Assembly (NCBI GenBank): GCA_007118555.1
Contig: SKRJ01000282.1
Coordinates: 1-17,631, forward strand
DNA: 17,631 nucleotides
From: Anaerolineae bacterium
GTDB lineage: Bacteria; Chloroflexota; Anaerolineae; UBA1429
Direction: 5' to 3'
Numbering within the stretch: position 1 is the first letter of the stretch; each line of letters starts with the position of its first letter. The translations under genes and the position numbers were made by a program. Positions 7,211-15,347 of the stretch are shown one piece after another. Under the pieces are notes generated by a model. That model was not told the DNA's origin, did not search any database, and saw only the letters and a program-made list of their open reading frames with translations.

Positions 7211-8191
7211 ATGGTAACGACCCTGTCGCGGATATCGCTCGCTCACCTGCCGACACCCTTGCAGCCCCTCGAGCGCCTCAGCCAAGAGTTGGGCGGGCCC
7301 CAACTGTGGATCAAACGTGATGATCTCACCGGGCTGGCGTTCGGTGGCAACAAGACGCGCAAGCTCGAGTTCCTCCTGGGTGAGGCCCTCTACCAGCAGG
7401 CCCATACCGTCATCACAGCGGGCAGCGTACAGTCGAACCATGCGCGGCAGACGGCGGCTGCCGCGGCGCGCTGTGGCCTGCGGTGCATCCTTGTCCTGAG
7501 CGCCATGTCCCCCGGCGAGATCGAAGGCAACCTGTTTCTGGACCATCTGCTGGGCGCCCAGATCCGTTGGACGGGGCATCGGAACGGCAATGCGTTGATG
7601 CAGCAGATCGCCAATGAGGAGCGTGTGGCGGGCCGGACGCCCTACGTCATCCCCTATGGGGGCTCCAATGCCCTGGGCGCCGCGGCCTACTTTGAGGCGA
7701 TGCACGAGATGGTGCGCCAGAGCCGCCAGGCCCAGGTCGAGTTCGACAGCGTCCTGTTCGCCTCCAGCTCTGGTGGCACCCAGAGCGGTATGGTCGCCGG
7801 TGCGGCGGCCATGCACTATCATGGGCGCATCATGGGCATGAGTGTGGACGAGCCTGCCGATGTGCTGGCGCAGCGGGTGCGACGCCTGGCCCGCCTTACC
7901 GTCGAGTACCTCAACGTGCGCGTCGAGGTGCCCAACGAGGCGGTCACCGTGATCGACGACTATGTGGGCGAGGGCTATGCCATCATGGGCGAGCCAGAGC
8001 GAGAGGCGATTCATCTACTCGCCCGCCTGGAGGGCATCCTGCTCGATCCGGTGTACACGGCCAAGGCCATGGCGGGCCTGATCGACCTGGTGCGTAACAA
8101 GACCTGGCGTCGCGATCAGGCTGTGCTCTTTTGGCACACGGGCGGCGCTCCTGCCCTCTTTGCCTATCGAGATCGCCTCTTGAGCCGGTGA
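7211..8191 (+). CDS. PLP-dependent D-cysteine desulfhydrase family protein
   Basis: This 326-aa fold-type II PLP enzyme belongs to the ACC deaminase / D-cysteine desulfhydrase family. The PLP lysine lies in GLAFGGNKTRKLE (K48), and the conserved serine/asparagine loop is AGSVQSNHARQ (S75). The two positions that separate the activities are readable. ACC deaminases have Glu in DPVYEGK and Leu in HLGGAPAL, while this protein has Thr in both (DPVYTAK and HTGGAPAL). That favours D-cysteine desulfhydrase (D-cysteine to pyruvate, H2S and ammonia) over ACC deaminase. ATG 7211 is chosen because GGGAGG lies at 7200-7205 and the protein then begins with the family's N-terminus. It is divergent from recA, and its 3' end overlaps the convergent GT4 gene by 28 bp. 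A related D-amino-acid lyase cannot be excluded. Confidence 0.88.
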   Translation: MVTTLSRISLAHLPTPLQPLERLSQELGGPQLWIKRDDLTGLAFGGNKTRKLEFLLGEALYQQAHTVITAGSVQSNHARQTAAAAARCGLRCILVLSAMSPGEIEGNLFLDHLLGAQIRWTGHRNGNALMQQIANEERVAGRTPYVIPYGGSNALGAAAYFEAMHEMVRQSRQAQVEFDSVLFASSSGGTQSGMVAGAAAMHYHGRIMGMSVDEPADVLAQRVRRLARLTVEYLNVRVEVPNEAVTVIDDYVGEGYAIMGEPEREAIHLLARLEGILLDPVYTAKAMAGLIDLVRNKTWRRDQAVLFWHTGGAPALFAYRDRLLSR

Positions 8192-9408
8192 TCGTGACAG
8201 AGGTCGCGATAGATCCCGAGGATCCGCTCGCCCGAAGTCGACCAGGCATAGTGACGTTGGGCCCTGTTCCGCAGGCGCTCGGCAAGATCACGACGCAGCT
8301 CGTCGTCGTCCAGCAGCAGCGCCAACGATTGGGCCAGGGCGTCGCTATCCCTGGCCGCGGCATAGATGCCGTCATCGCCCAGGTACTCGCGGCTCACGGG
8401 CAGGTCGAACGCCACCGTGGGCAGCCCCATGGCCATATAGTTGAGCAGTTTGCCGGCCCCCTCGGTGGATGAAAGCTTGGGGGACACGGCCACATCGCCT
8501 AGGCCCAGGACGTCGGGCGCCTGCCCATAGGGAACCCGCCCCGTAAAGGTGCATCGCTCGCCGATACCGAGCTGACGGGCCTGCTCCTGATAGCGGTCCA
8601 CATTCGGGAACCCCGCAATCAGGAAATGCAGGTCATCTCGCTGCCGGCAAAGCGTGGCCGCTGCCTGCAGGAGATGCCCGGTGCCCTGATAGTCCGCCAG
8701 CAGCCCCAGATAGACAACGACGGTGCGATCGAGGGGGATCCCCATGGCGGCCTTGTAGGCGCGCCAGGTATCGTCGCGCACAGGCGGCGCGAACACATCG
8801 GTGTTTACGCAATCGGGGATATAGCTGATGCGCTCGGGTGCGCACCCAAACTCCCGCTGCAGGAGCTCGGCCGTCTGTTGGGTGCTGGTCAGGATATGGG
8901 GCGCTCGACCGTTGATGAACGCCTCCAGCCGGTAAAAGGCACGGTAAGCGCGGCTGTCCCGGCCGACAAAGCCGTGATCCACCATCTCGGCCGTGAGGCT
9001 GCCCTGCAGGTCGCACACCAGCGGGCACCGGTGCAGTTTGGAGAGGGCCAGGCCGATCAGCGCGCCCTCGTGCAGGTGGGCATGGATGACATCGGGGCGC
9101 CACTGCGGCATGCACAGAGCGGCTCGTGCCCCCAGCAGCACGTCAAAGGCGATCTTGTGACGCGACGAGCCCACCTCATAGCCGGTGCGCCAGGGGATGG
9201 GCAGCGTGCGATAGATCGTAAGGCCCTTGGGATCGCGCCCCTTGTGGTACGTGGCGATGGCCACCTGGTGGCCCTGGGATTGGAGATAGCGCGCCTCCTC
9301 CAGGATGCGCACATGGCAGCCATAGTCGGCAAAGAACGATGTGGGCGCAATCATCAGGATGTGAAAGGCGCCCTCTCTCTGGTCCGGGACCGGCTCGATC
9401 TCAGGCAT
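8164..9408 (-). CDS. GT4-family glycosyltransferase
   Basis: This is a 414-aa GT-B fold retaining glycosyltransferase. The N-terminal acceptor domain begins with the Rossmann segment HILMIAPTSFFADYGCHVR and contains DVIHAHLHEGALIG. The C-terminal donor domain has VVVYLGLLADYQGTGHLLQAA, FTGRVPYGQAPDVLGLGDVAVSP and the nucleotide-sugar motif SSTEGAGKLLNYMAMGLPTV. The second acidic residue of the usual EX7E motif is Asn here (LLNYMAMG), a form I recall from related GT4 proteins. ATG 9408 is chosen because GGAG lies 5 nt upstream and the longer reading adds a low-quality leader. It overlaps the upstream GT2 gene by 8 bp, so translational coupling is likely, and overlaps the convergent PLP enzyme by 28 bp. 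Donor and acceptor sugars cannot be assigned. Confidence 0.9.
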   Translation of the reverse strand: MPEIEPVPDQREGAFHILMIAPTSFFADYGCHVRILEEARYLQSQGHQVAIATYHKGRDPKGLTIYRTLPIPWRTGYEVGSSRHKIAFDVLLGARAALCMPQWRPDVIHAHLHEGALIGLALSKLHRCPLVCDLQGSLTAEMVDHGFVGRDSRAYRAFYRLEAFINGRAPHILTSTQQTAELLQREFGCAPERISYIPDCVNTDVFAPPVRDDTWRAYKAAMGIPLDRTVVVYLGLLADYQGTGHLLQAAATLCRQRDDLHFLIAGFPNVDRYQEQARQLGIGERCTFTGRVPYGQAPDVLGLGDVAVSPKLSSTEGAGKLLNYMAMGLPTVAFDLPVSREYLGDDGIYAAARDSDALAQSLALLLDDDELRRDLAERLRNRAQRHYAWSTSGERILGIYRDLCHDHRLKRRSR

Positions 9409-10129
9409 ACCCGCTCCGCCAGAGCCTCCAGCGCAGTTTGGCCAGCTCCCGAAAGGCACGCAGGATCACCCGAGGGTTGGCCCCCGTCTGGCTGCCCGCC
9501 ACCCGCGGATGGTGGCTCACCGGCTCCTCGACGATGCGAAAGCCGGCGCGCTTCGCTTGCACCAGAAACTCGGCGCTAAAGGTGGCGCCCCGCGAGTCGA
9601 CCTGGATCGTCTCGATCACCTCTCGGCGGAATAGCTTGTAGGCGCAATCGATATCGCGGGCGGTATAGCCAAACATCAGGTTCACCAGCCAGCTCCAGCC
9701 CTGCCCGAAAAAGCGACGAAACCAGGGATCGCTGCGGGCATAGCGATAGCCGATCACGAGGTCGGCCTCGCTCCGGCGCGCCAAAAAGCGGGGCAACTCG
9801 TCCAGGGAAAACTGCCGGTCCGAGTCGGTGAAAAAGATCCACTCCTTGCTGGCGGCCCATACGCCGTCGTACACGGCGGCGCCATAGCCCTGATTGACGG
9901 GGTGCCGCACCAGCCGCACCCGTGGATCTTGCTCCGCCCTGGCCTCGACCACCTGCGCCGTGGCGTCGCGGCTGCCATCGTCGACCACGATGACCTCCAG
10001 GTCGTCGACCAGGGGCCCCACCTCCTGCAATACGAGGTCGATCATGGGGCCGATGTTGTCTTGCTCATTGTAGGCCGGCAGGCTCACGGTCAAACGGAGC
10101 GGATCATCCGATCTATTGGGTTGTGTCAT
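9401..10129 (-). CDS. GT2-family glycosyltransferase (dolichol-phosphate mannosyltransferase-like)
   Basis: This is a 242-aa GT-A fold inverting glycosyltransferase. It starts with LTVSLPAYNEQDNIG, has the nucleotide-binding VVDDGS (D50, D51), the metal-binding DSD triad (102-104, TDSDRQF) and the DIDCAYKLF region typical of polyprenyl-phosphate sugar synthases such as DPM1. No transmembrane segment follows the catalytic domain, so it is a soluble or peripheral enzyme, not the two-TM GtrB type. The likely role is transfer of a sugar from a nucleotide donor to polyprenyl phosphate or a lipid-linked glycan, together with the overlapping GT4 protein. The ribosome site before ATG 10129 is weak. 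Donor and acceptor are unknown. Confidence 0.9.
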   Translation of the reverse strand: MTQPNRSDDPLRLTVSLPAYNEQDNIGPMIDLVLQEVGPLVDDLEVIVVDDGSRDATAQVVEARAEQDPRVRLVRHPVNQGYGAAVYDGVWAASKEWIFFTDSDRQFSLDELPRFLARRSEADLVIGYRYARSDPWFRRFFGQGWSWLVNLMFGYTARDIDCAYKLFRREVIETIQVDSRGATFSAEFLVQAKRAGFRIVEEPVSHHPRVAGSQTGANPRVILRAFRELAKLRWRLWRSGYA

Positions 10130-10179
10130 GCAATCATGCTCGTATTCGGTACCATCGCGCTGCTACCGCGCTGTTTTCG

Positions 10180-10707
10180 TCAACACTGATCATCAGCAGC
10201 CTGCAGCGCCGCCAGATTGTCGCACAAGGCGACATCGGGTACCAGCGCCAGGGCCGTCTCGTGCCATCGCACCAGGGCCACGACGCACGGGTCGCACCCG
10301 GCCTCGGCGCACAGGACCGCGCCGCGCTCGGCATGCTGCAGGTGCGCATGAAAAGGATAGCGCCAACTCGATGGCTCGGCGCTGGCCCAACGTGACAGCC
10401 TGTCGCCCAAAAGCACCACAGCCGTGCGGTAGGGCAAGGACAGGCGCCCGTCGGCCTTGCCCACGTCATGCAACAGGGCGGCCACCGCCATCGACGGCGC
10501 CACATCGCCCTGCGCCTCCAGGCGCTTGAGTACACACAGCCCGTGGGCACGGTCCCCCGGCGCCATGCGCGCGAACAGCGCCCACTCCCGGGCCGACAGC
10601 CGCTGACGAGCGGGCGACTCGTCGATCACGCCGGGACGCAGCGCCACGCGGAGACGCGTCATGCCCTGGCGCAATCGATAGGCCCAGCGAGATCGGGTCA
10701 TAAGCAT
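10180..10707 (-). CDS. HD-domain protein of unknown substrate
   Basis: This is a 175-aa protein with one HD metal-binding domain. The ligand pattern is visible: H55 (DRAHGLCVL), the H80-D81 pair in AALLHDVGKA, then H119, H121 and H124 (FHAHLQHAE) and H148 (RWHE). HD proteins are metal-dependent phosphohydrolases acting on nucleotides or RNA. No partner domain such as RelA, PAS or KH is present. ATG 10707 is chosen because AGAG lies 5 nt upstream. An in-frame ATG at 10701 and a TTG at 10746 are alternatives. It lies between the M50 protease (44 bp upstream) and the GT2 gene (50 bp downstream), all on the minus strand. The context hints at a link with membrane or glycan processes but does not define it. 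Confidence 0.8.
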   Translation of the reverse strand: MLMTRSRWAYRLRQGMTRLRVALRPGVIDESPARQRLSAREWALFARMAPGDRAHGLCVLKRLEAQGDVAPSMAVAALLHDVGKADGRLSLPYRTAVVLLGDRLSRWASAEPSSWRYPFHAHLQHAERGAVLCAEAGCDPCVVALVRWHETALALVPDVALCDNLAALQAADDQC

Positions 10708-10751
10708 GGCATCTCTATGAGCGCCACGAGACGATGGGTCTCGCAACGACG

Positions 10752-11525
10752 CTACATTCCCAGGATGAAAAAGGCCAGACTATAGGCGGGCTGCCCCACC
10801 AGGTTCCACAGAATATTCAACCGCAGGAACTGGGAGAACAGGATCAATCCAAAGAGCAGCATCATGCCGAATCGATTCCAGCTCTCCAAGGTATTGGCGG
10901 CCTGTCGCCCCCACTCGCTGCGCGTCAGGGCCAGTAGCCCAATCAGCACGCTGTAGCCATCCAGGGGCGGAATGGGCAGCAGGTTAAAGAGAGCGATCAC
11001 CAGATTGATCAGCATCACCGTGGAGAGCAGGTTTGTCAACCACGGCACGGACAACATGGCCGCCGGCCCCACGATATCCGGGCCCACCCGCAGAATCAGG
11101 CCCACGACAACCGCCACCGCCACATTCGACAGCGGCCCCGCCACAGCCACCAACGCGTTGCCCACACGCGGTCCAAAGCGCAGGCGATAGGGCACCACCG
11201 GCACCGGCTTGCCCCATCCGATCCCCAGCCCCGTGAGCGTGGTGATGAACATCATCACGGTGCCCAGCGGGTCCAGGTGCACCAGGGGATTGAGCGACAC
11301 CCGGCCATAGCCCGATGCCGTCGAGTCCCCCAGTCGAAGAGCCGCCCAGGCGTGGCTAAACTCGTGCACCGTGATGGCAACCAGCAACGCAAACAGGGTA
11401 TAGACGATCCCAAGCCCAGAACCGGCTTGAAGCAATAGGAATGCGACCAGGATCGCTCCCACAATGAGCCAAAAGATCCAATCCTGGCCCATACGCCGTA
11501 CAATAGGAGATCGAGTATAGTTCAT
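10752..11525 (-). CDS. Site-2 protease family (M50) membrane metalloprotease
   Basis: This is a 257-aa intramembrane zinc metalloprotease of the compact M50/SREBP S2P type. The zinc motif HEFSH lies at 54-58 inside a membrane helix. The third ligand region, NLLPIPPLDGY with D189, is present. GPLSN (130-134), typical of the family, lies in the central helix. About five or six hydrophobic segments are visible, with none of the PDZ domains seen in RseP. It probably cleaves transmembrane segments of small membrane proteins, but its substrate is unknown. ATG 11525 is chosen because a TATAAT box lies just upstream. The same frame continues open to 12011, but only by reading through tRNA antisense sequence, so that extension is rejected. 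It heads the run HD-GT2-GT4. Confidence 0.93.
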   Translation of the reverse strand: MNYTRSPIVRRMGQDWIFWLIVGAILVAFLLLQAGSGLGIVYTLFALLVAITVHEFSHAWAALRLGDSTASGYGRVSLNPLVHLDPLGTVMMFITTLTGLGIGWGKPVPVVPYRLRFGPRVGNALVAVAGPLSNVAVAVVVGLILRVGPDIVGPAAMLSVPWLTNLLSTVMLINLVIALFNLLPIPPLDGYSVLIGLLALTRSEWGRQAANTLESWNRFGMMLLFGLILFSQFLRLNILWNLVGQPAYSLAFFILGM

Positions 11526-11534
11526 AATACTGTG

Positions 11535-11563
11535 ATTATACCATAGATTCTGTGCTCGATGAA
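11535..11563 (-). promoter_or_regulatory. Putative extended -10 promoter for the M50 gene
   Basis: On the minus strand a perfect TATAAT (11540-11535) is preceded by TGG, giving TGnTATAAT. A weak TTCATC lies 17 bp upstream (11563-11558). The start point would fall near 11528, only about 3 nt before ATG 11525, so the mRNA would be nearly leaderless. Confidence 0.6.
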
Positions 11564-11591
11564 TCGCCGCCCGTTTGCGCCGCGGCGATTC
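11561..11591. repeat. Perfect 10-bp inverted repeat by the M50 promoter
   Basis: GAATCGCCGC (11561-11570) and GCGGCGATTC (11582-11591) are exact reverse complements with an 11-bp spacer. The left arm overlaps the proposed -35 region of the M50 promoter. No U-tract follows on either strand. The rest of the gap, up to the tRNA promoters at about 11733, shows nothing else I can support. Confidence 0.65.
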
Positions 11592-11732
11592 CGACCAGAC
11601 CTGATGGGCGAAGCATACTCCCTGGTTGGCGCATCCCTGCGTCCGAACGACTCTGCACGCTGAGCCCGGGGCACTCTCGTCGCCAGGCCACCGACACACA
11701 TGGGGAAACGAGCCAGACCACAATGCCGGAAT

Positions 11733-11760
11733 TTGACCCCTCCACAGAGTTGCGTATACT
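11733..11760 (+). promoter_or_regulatory. Promoter P1 of the tRNA-tuf operon
   Basis: TTGACC (11733-11738) and TATACT (11755-11760) are separated by 16 bp. It is one of two very similar promoters in tandem, and both have TTGCG just before or in front of the -10. Position and strand point to the tRNA-Thr/Tyr/Thr-tuf operon. Confidence 0.7.
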
Positions 11761-11776
11761 ACCTCCTTGGTGCCTC

Positions 11777-11804
11777 TTGACCGCAGGAACAGTTGCGGTA
11801 TAAT
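11777..11804 (+). promoter_or_regulatory. Promoter P2 of the tRNA-tuf operon
   Basis: TTGACC (11777-11782) and a perfect TATAAT (11799-11804) are separated by 16 bp. The expected start is near 11811, about 6 nt before the first tRNA. P2 lies 44 bp downstream of P1 and is the stronger match. Confidence 0.8.
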
Positions 11805-11816
11805 AAAGAACGCCAA

Positions 11817-11888
11817 GCCGACGTAGCTCAACGGCAGAGCAACGGTTTTGTAAACCGTCGGTTGTGGGTTCGACTCCCTCCGTCGGCT
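11817..11888 (+). tRNA. tRNA-Thr (anticodon TGT)
   Basis: The acceptor arms GCCGACG and CGTCGGC pair perfectly. The D-arm is GCTC/GAGC, the anticodon stem is ACGGT/ACCGT with loop TTTGTAA, and the T-loop is TTCGACT. The T-stem GTGGG/CCCTC contains one U-U mismatch. The discriminator is U, and CCA is not encoded. It is the first gene of the operon. Confidence 0.96.
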
Positions 11889-11914
11889 CAGGTTGGCACC
11901 GTACAACATATCGT

Positions 11915-11996
11915 GGGCAGATACCCAAGCGGCCAAAGGGGACTGACTGTAAATCAGTTGGCACAGCCTTCGGAGGTTCGAATCCTTCTCTGCCCA
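11915..11996 (+). tRNA. tRNA-Tyr (anticodon GTA)
   Basis: This is a class II tRNA with a long variable arm. The acceptor is GGGCAGA/TCTGCCC, the anticodon stem is ACTGA/TCAGT with loop CTGTAAA, and the T-arm is GGAGG-TTCGAAT-CCTTC. The discriminator is A. The next bases are CCT, so CCA is not fully encoded. Confidence 0.96.
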
Positions 11997-12016
11997 CCTC
12001 GTACCCAGCATAGGCT

Positions 12017-12092
<76 letters not shown>

Positions 12093-12140
12093 TAGATCAG
12101 TGTCGGGCGGCTCACCCGCTCTCTTCAGGAGGTTGGTTGG

Positions 12141-13343
<1,203 letters not shown>

Positions 13344-13393
13344 ACTGAAGGAGGAGGGACGCTGGGCACAAGAGCCCATGTGTCTGATAGAAT

Positions 13394-13558
13394 ATGGCAA
13401 AACGAGCAGATCGCATCGTCATCACGCTGGCATGTACCGAGTGCCGCGAGCGCAATTACACGAGCGAGAAGAACCGCCGCAATGATACGGCGCGCATCTC
13501 CCTCAACAAGTTTTGTCGGCGCTGCCGCAAGCATACCGAGCATCGGGAGCAGCGTTAG
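13394..13558 (+). CDS. rpmG: Ribosomal protein L33 (zinc-binding type)
   Basis: L33 is a 54-aa large-subunit protein near the ribosomal E site. This copy is the zinc-binding C+ form, with C14 and C17 (CTEC) and C41 and C44 (CRRC). Family features include [12 protein letters not shown] and the basic C-terminus ending in HTEHREQR. The start is fixed because TGA and TAG lie in frame just upstream. There is no ribosome site at normal spacing. The nearest strong one (GGAGGAGG, about 13350-13357) lies about 37 nt upstream, with a short hairpin TGGGC/GCCCA (13363-13378) between. It is too short to stand out among open frames but is clearly real. It sits between tuf and tRNA-Trp, as in Thermus. Confidence 0.95.
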   Translation: MAKRADRIVITLACTECRERNYTSEKNRRNDTARISLNKFCRRCRKHTEHREQR

Positions 13559-13566
13559 CATATCGC

Positions 13567-13639
13567 AGGCGAGTAGCTCAATTGGCAGAGCAACGGTCTC
13601 CAAAACCGTAGGTTGCGGGTTCGATTCCTGCCTCGCCTG
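13567..13639 (+). tRNA. tRNA-Trp (anticodon CCA)
   Basis: The acceptor is AGGCGAG/CTCGCCT, the D-arm is GCTC/GAGC, the anticodon stem is ACGGT/ACCGT with loop CTCCAAA, and the T-arm is GCGGG-TTCGATT-CCTGC. The discriminator is G, the known TrpRS identity base. CCA is not encoded. It lies 8 bp after rpmG, so it must be cut from the operon transcript. Confidence 0.97.
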
Positions 13640-13657
13640 CCTGTAACATCGTTTACC

Positions 13658-13731
13658 AGACACCGTACCAGACGCACCATCGCGCATCGGAGCCAGGACA
13701 AGACGGTGGCCGAATCTGGCATACGGTGTCT
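13658..13731 (+). promoter_or_regulatory. Long stem-loop between tRNA-Trp and secE
   Basis: The left arm AGACACCGTACCAGA (13658-13672) pairs with TCTGG (13715-13719) and TACGGTGTCT (13722-13731). This gives 15 bp interrupted only by a 2-nt bulge. The roughly 42-nt apical region has further possible CACC/GGTG pairing. No U-tract follows, so a processing site or a leader structure for secE-nusG is more likely than a terminator. Confidence 0.65.
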
Positions 13732-13783
13732 CTAATTGTACGCACCCATTCGCGCTGGCGCGATTCGCAAGGAGCCATGACAC

Positions 13784-14011
13784 ATGGCAAGAAGCAGAGC
13801 CATAAGAACCGAGAAACGCGACAAGCGGCAGAACCGGATCGTGCGCTATCTGCGGGAGGTTCGGGCCGAGGTCAGCAAGGTCGTGTGGCCCTCGCAAAGG
13901 GCGACCATTAACCTGACCGGCGTGGTGTTGGCCACGATGGTCGTCATGAGCGTCGCTCTGGGCCTCGTAGACTGGATCTTTACCAGATTGTTTGCTTTGA
14001 TCATCGGCTAG
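13784..14011 (+). CDS. secE: Preprotein translocase subunit SecE
   Basis: SecE is the essential small subunit that clamps SecY in the membrane translocon. The 75-aa protein has a basic N-terminus, the conserved cytoplasmic amphipathic segment [17 protein letters not shown], and one transmembrane helix (about residues 46-70), the minimal single-helix form. AAGGAG lies 10 nt before ATG 13784. It precedes nusG by 39 bp (9 bp if the earlier nusG TTG is used), the near-universal secE-nusG pair. Confidence 0.96.
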   Translation: MARSRAIRTEKRDKRQNRIVRYLREVRAEVSKVVWPSQRATINLTGVVLATMVVMSVALGLVDWIFTRLFALIIG

Positions 14012-14050
14012 GCGTGCACATTGTCGGATGAGACAGCAGAGAGAGTGATC

Positions 14051-14815
14051 ATGGATCCCATGCAAGAGGACTCTGGCCTGGATCAAGAGCAAACGACGGA
14101 CCCCGCTGCGGAGGAACTGTCGCTGCCTAACGATATTGATGAGCAGGATGCCGACGAGGCGTCGGCCGACGAGGCGTCGGTCGAGGAGCAGGATGCCGAA
14201 GCTTTGGCTGAGGATGCCGACGGAGCGTCGGCCGACGAGACGTCGGGCGACGAGTCCAAAGAGGACGGTGAACCCGGCGCCTGGTATGTGATCCATAGCT
14301 ACTCGGGCTATGAGAACAAGGTCAAGCAGAACCTTGAGCAGCGCATCGAGTCTATGGATATGCAGAACAAGATCTATCCGCCAGAGGGCGTCAGCGAGGC
14401 CGTCGTCGTGCCGACCGAGGAAGAGGTCGAGATTCGCGAGGGCAAGCGTCGCACCCATAGCAAGCGCGTCTTTCCCGGGTACATCCTGGTGCACATGATC
14501 CTCGATGAGGAGTCATGGTACGTGGTGCGCAATACGCCCGGCGTCACCGGCTTTGTGGGTTCGGGCACGCGCCCCATGCCTCTCAGCCAGGAAGAGGTCG
14601 ACAAGATCCTGGCGCGCATGAAGGCTGACCAGCCGCGCATCAAGGTCGATTTTCGCGTGGGCGAGACGGTGCGTATCATCGAGGGGCCCTTTGCCGATTT
14701 CATGGCCATGGTGGACGAGATATACCCCGAGCGTGGCAAGATACGCGTGCTCGTATCCTTCTTTGGCCGGGAGACCCCTGTCGAGATGGACTTTATGCAG
14801 GTGGAAAAGATCTAG
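14051..14815 (+). CDS. nusG: Transcription elongation factor NusG with acidic N-terminal extension
   Basis: NusG binds RNA polymerase near the clamp to suppress pausing, and links it to Rho or the ribosome. The NGN domain starts at [15 protein letters not shown] (W78) and includes [12 protein letters not shown] and [10 protein letters not shown]. The KOW domain is [20 protein letters not shown] through the C-terminal MDFMQVEKI. In front lies an extension of about 75 residues, almost all Asp, Glu, Ala and Ser, absent from E. coli NusG. Part of it is built from 15-bp DNA repeats. ATG 14051 is preferred, with GAGAG upstream. A TTG at 14021 is in frame and would add 10 residues. The downstream gene is rplK. 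Confidence 0.95.
   Translation: MDPMQEDSGLDQEQTTDPAAEELSLPNDIDEQDADEASADEASVEEQDAEALAEDADGASADETSGDESKEDGEPGAWYVIHSYSGYENKVKQNLEQRIESMDMQNKIYPPEGVSEAVVVPTEEEVEIREGKRRTHSKRVFPGYILVHMILDEESWYVVRNTPGVTGFVGSGTRPMPLSQEEVDKILARMKADQPRIKVDFRVGETVRIIEGPFADFMAMVDEIYPERGKIRVLVSFFGRETPVEMDFMQVEKI
14151..14246 (+). repeat. 15-bp repeats in the nusG acidic extension
   Basis: CCGACGAGGCGTCGG occurs twice in tandem (14151-14165 and 14166-14180). Two diverged copies lie in tandem at 14217-14231 and 14232-14246. A 14-bp word, gagcaggatgccga, also occurs at 14141 and 14186. The units encode ADEAS-type repeats in frame. Confidence 0.85.
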
Positions 14816-14861
14816 GGGCACATCCATCCCCCTAGCAGTTATTTCAACGAGGTAGAATTGC

Positions 14862-15287
14862 ATGGCAAAAAAGCTCATGGCCATCGTCAAGCTGCAGATC
14901 CAGGCCGGCAAGGCCAACCCGGCGCCGCCCGTGGGCCCCGCATTGGGCCAACACGGCGTGAACATCATGCAGTTCTGCAAAGAGTATAACGCCCAGACCC
15001 AGGCCCAGGCCGGCATGGTCATCCCGGTCGAGATCCAGATCTACCAGGATCGCTCCTTTACCTTCCAGACCAAGACGCCGCCCGCCAAGGACCTGCTGCT
15101 CAAGGCCGCGGGCGTGCCCAAGGGTTCGTCCGAGCCCAACACCCAAAAGGTGGGCACGGTCACCCGGGATCAGGTGCGGGAGATCGCCGAGATCAAGATG
15201 CCCGATCTGAACGCGACGGACATCGAGGGCGCCATGCGCCAGGTCGAGGGCGCCGCCCGCAGCATGGGCATCATCGTCACAGACTAG
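14862..15287 (+). CDS. rplK: Ribosomal protein L11
   Basis: L11 binds the GTPase-associated region of 23S rRNA. It is also needed for RelA activation in organisms that have RelA. The 141-aa protein has the N-terminal domain with [36 protein letters not shown] and the C-terminal rRNA-binding domain with [23 protein letters not shown] and [15 protein letters not shown]. The proline-rich switch [10 protein letters not shown] is intact. GAGGT lies about 10 nt upstream of ATG 14862. It lies between nusG and rplA in the conserved order. Confidence 0.98.
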   Translation: MAKKLMAIVKLQIQAGKANPAPPVGPALGQHGVNIMQFCKEYNAQTQAQAGMVIPVEIQIYQDRSFTFQTKTPPAKDLLLKAAGVPKGSSEPNTQKVGTVTRDQVREIAEIKMPDLNATDIEGAMRQVEGAARSMGIIVTD

Positions 15288-15305
15288 TTGACCGCATTTG
15301 TGGGA

Positions 15306-15324
15306 GGGCGGCCACGAGCTGCCC
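15306..15324 (+). other. Short hairpin between rplK and rplA
   Basis: GGGCGGC pairs with GCTGCCC (one G-U) around a 5-nt loop. An alternative GTGG/CCAC pairing (15300-15315) competes with it. It could be part of an L1 autoregulatory site, since L1 represses its own operon in several bacteria. I cannot confirm the L1-binding internal loop. Confidence 0.3.
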
Positions 15325-15347
15325 GATAGCACCACCAGGAGAAAGAA

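Noticed and set aside
11552..11803. 83-codon plus-strand frame before the tRNA cluster
   Set aside because: It covers both tandem promoters and has no motif or credible ribosome site.
11526..12011. Upstream extension of the M50 frame
   Set aside because: It runs antisense through two tRNAs and the tRNA-tuf promoters. The real protein begins at MNYTRS, next to a TATAAT promoter.
13380..13646. 88-codon plus-strand frame overlapping rpmG and tRNA-Trp
   Set aside because: rpmG in another frame is a clear L33 with both zinc pairs, and the longer frame reads through a tRNA.
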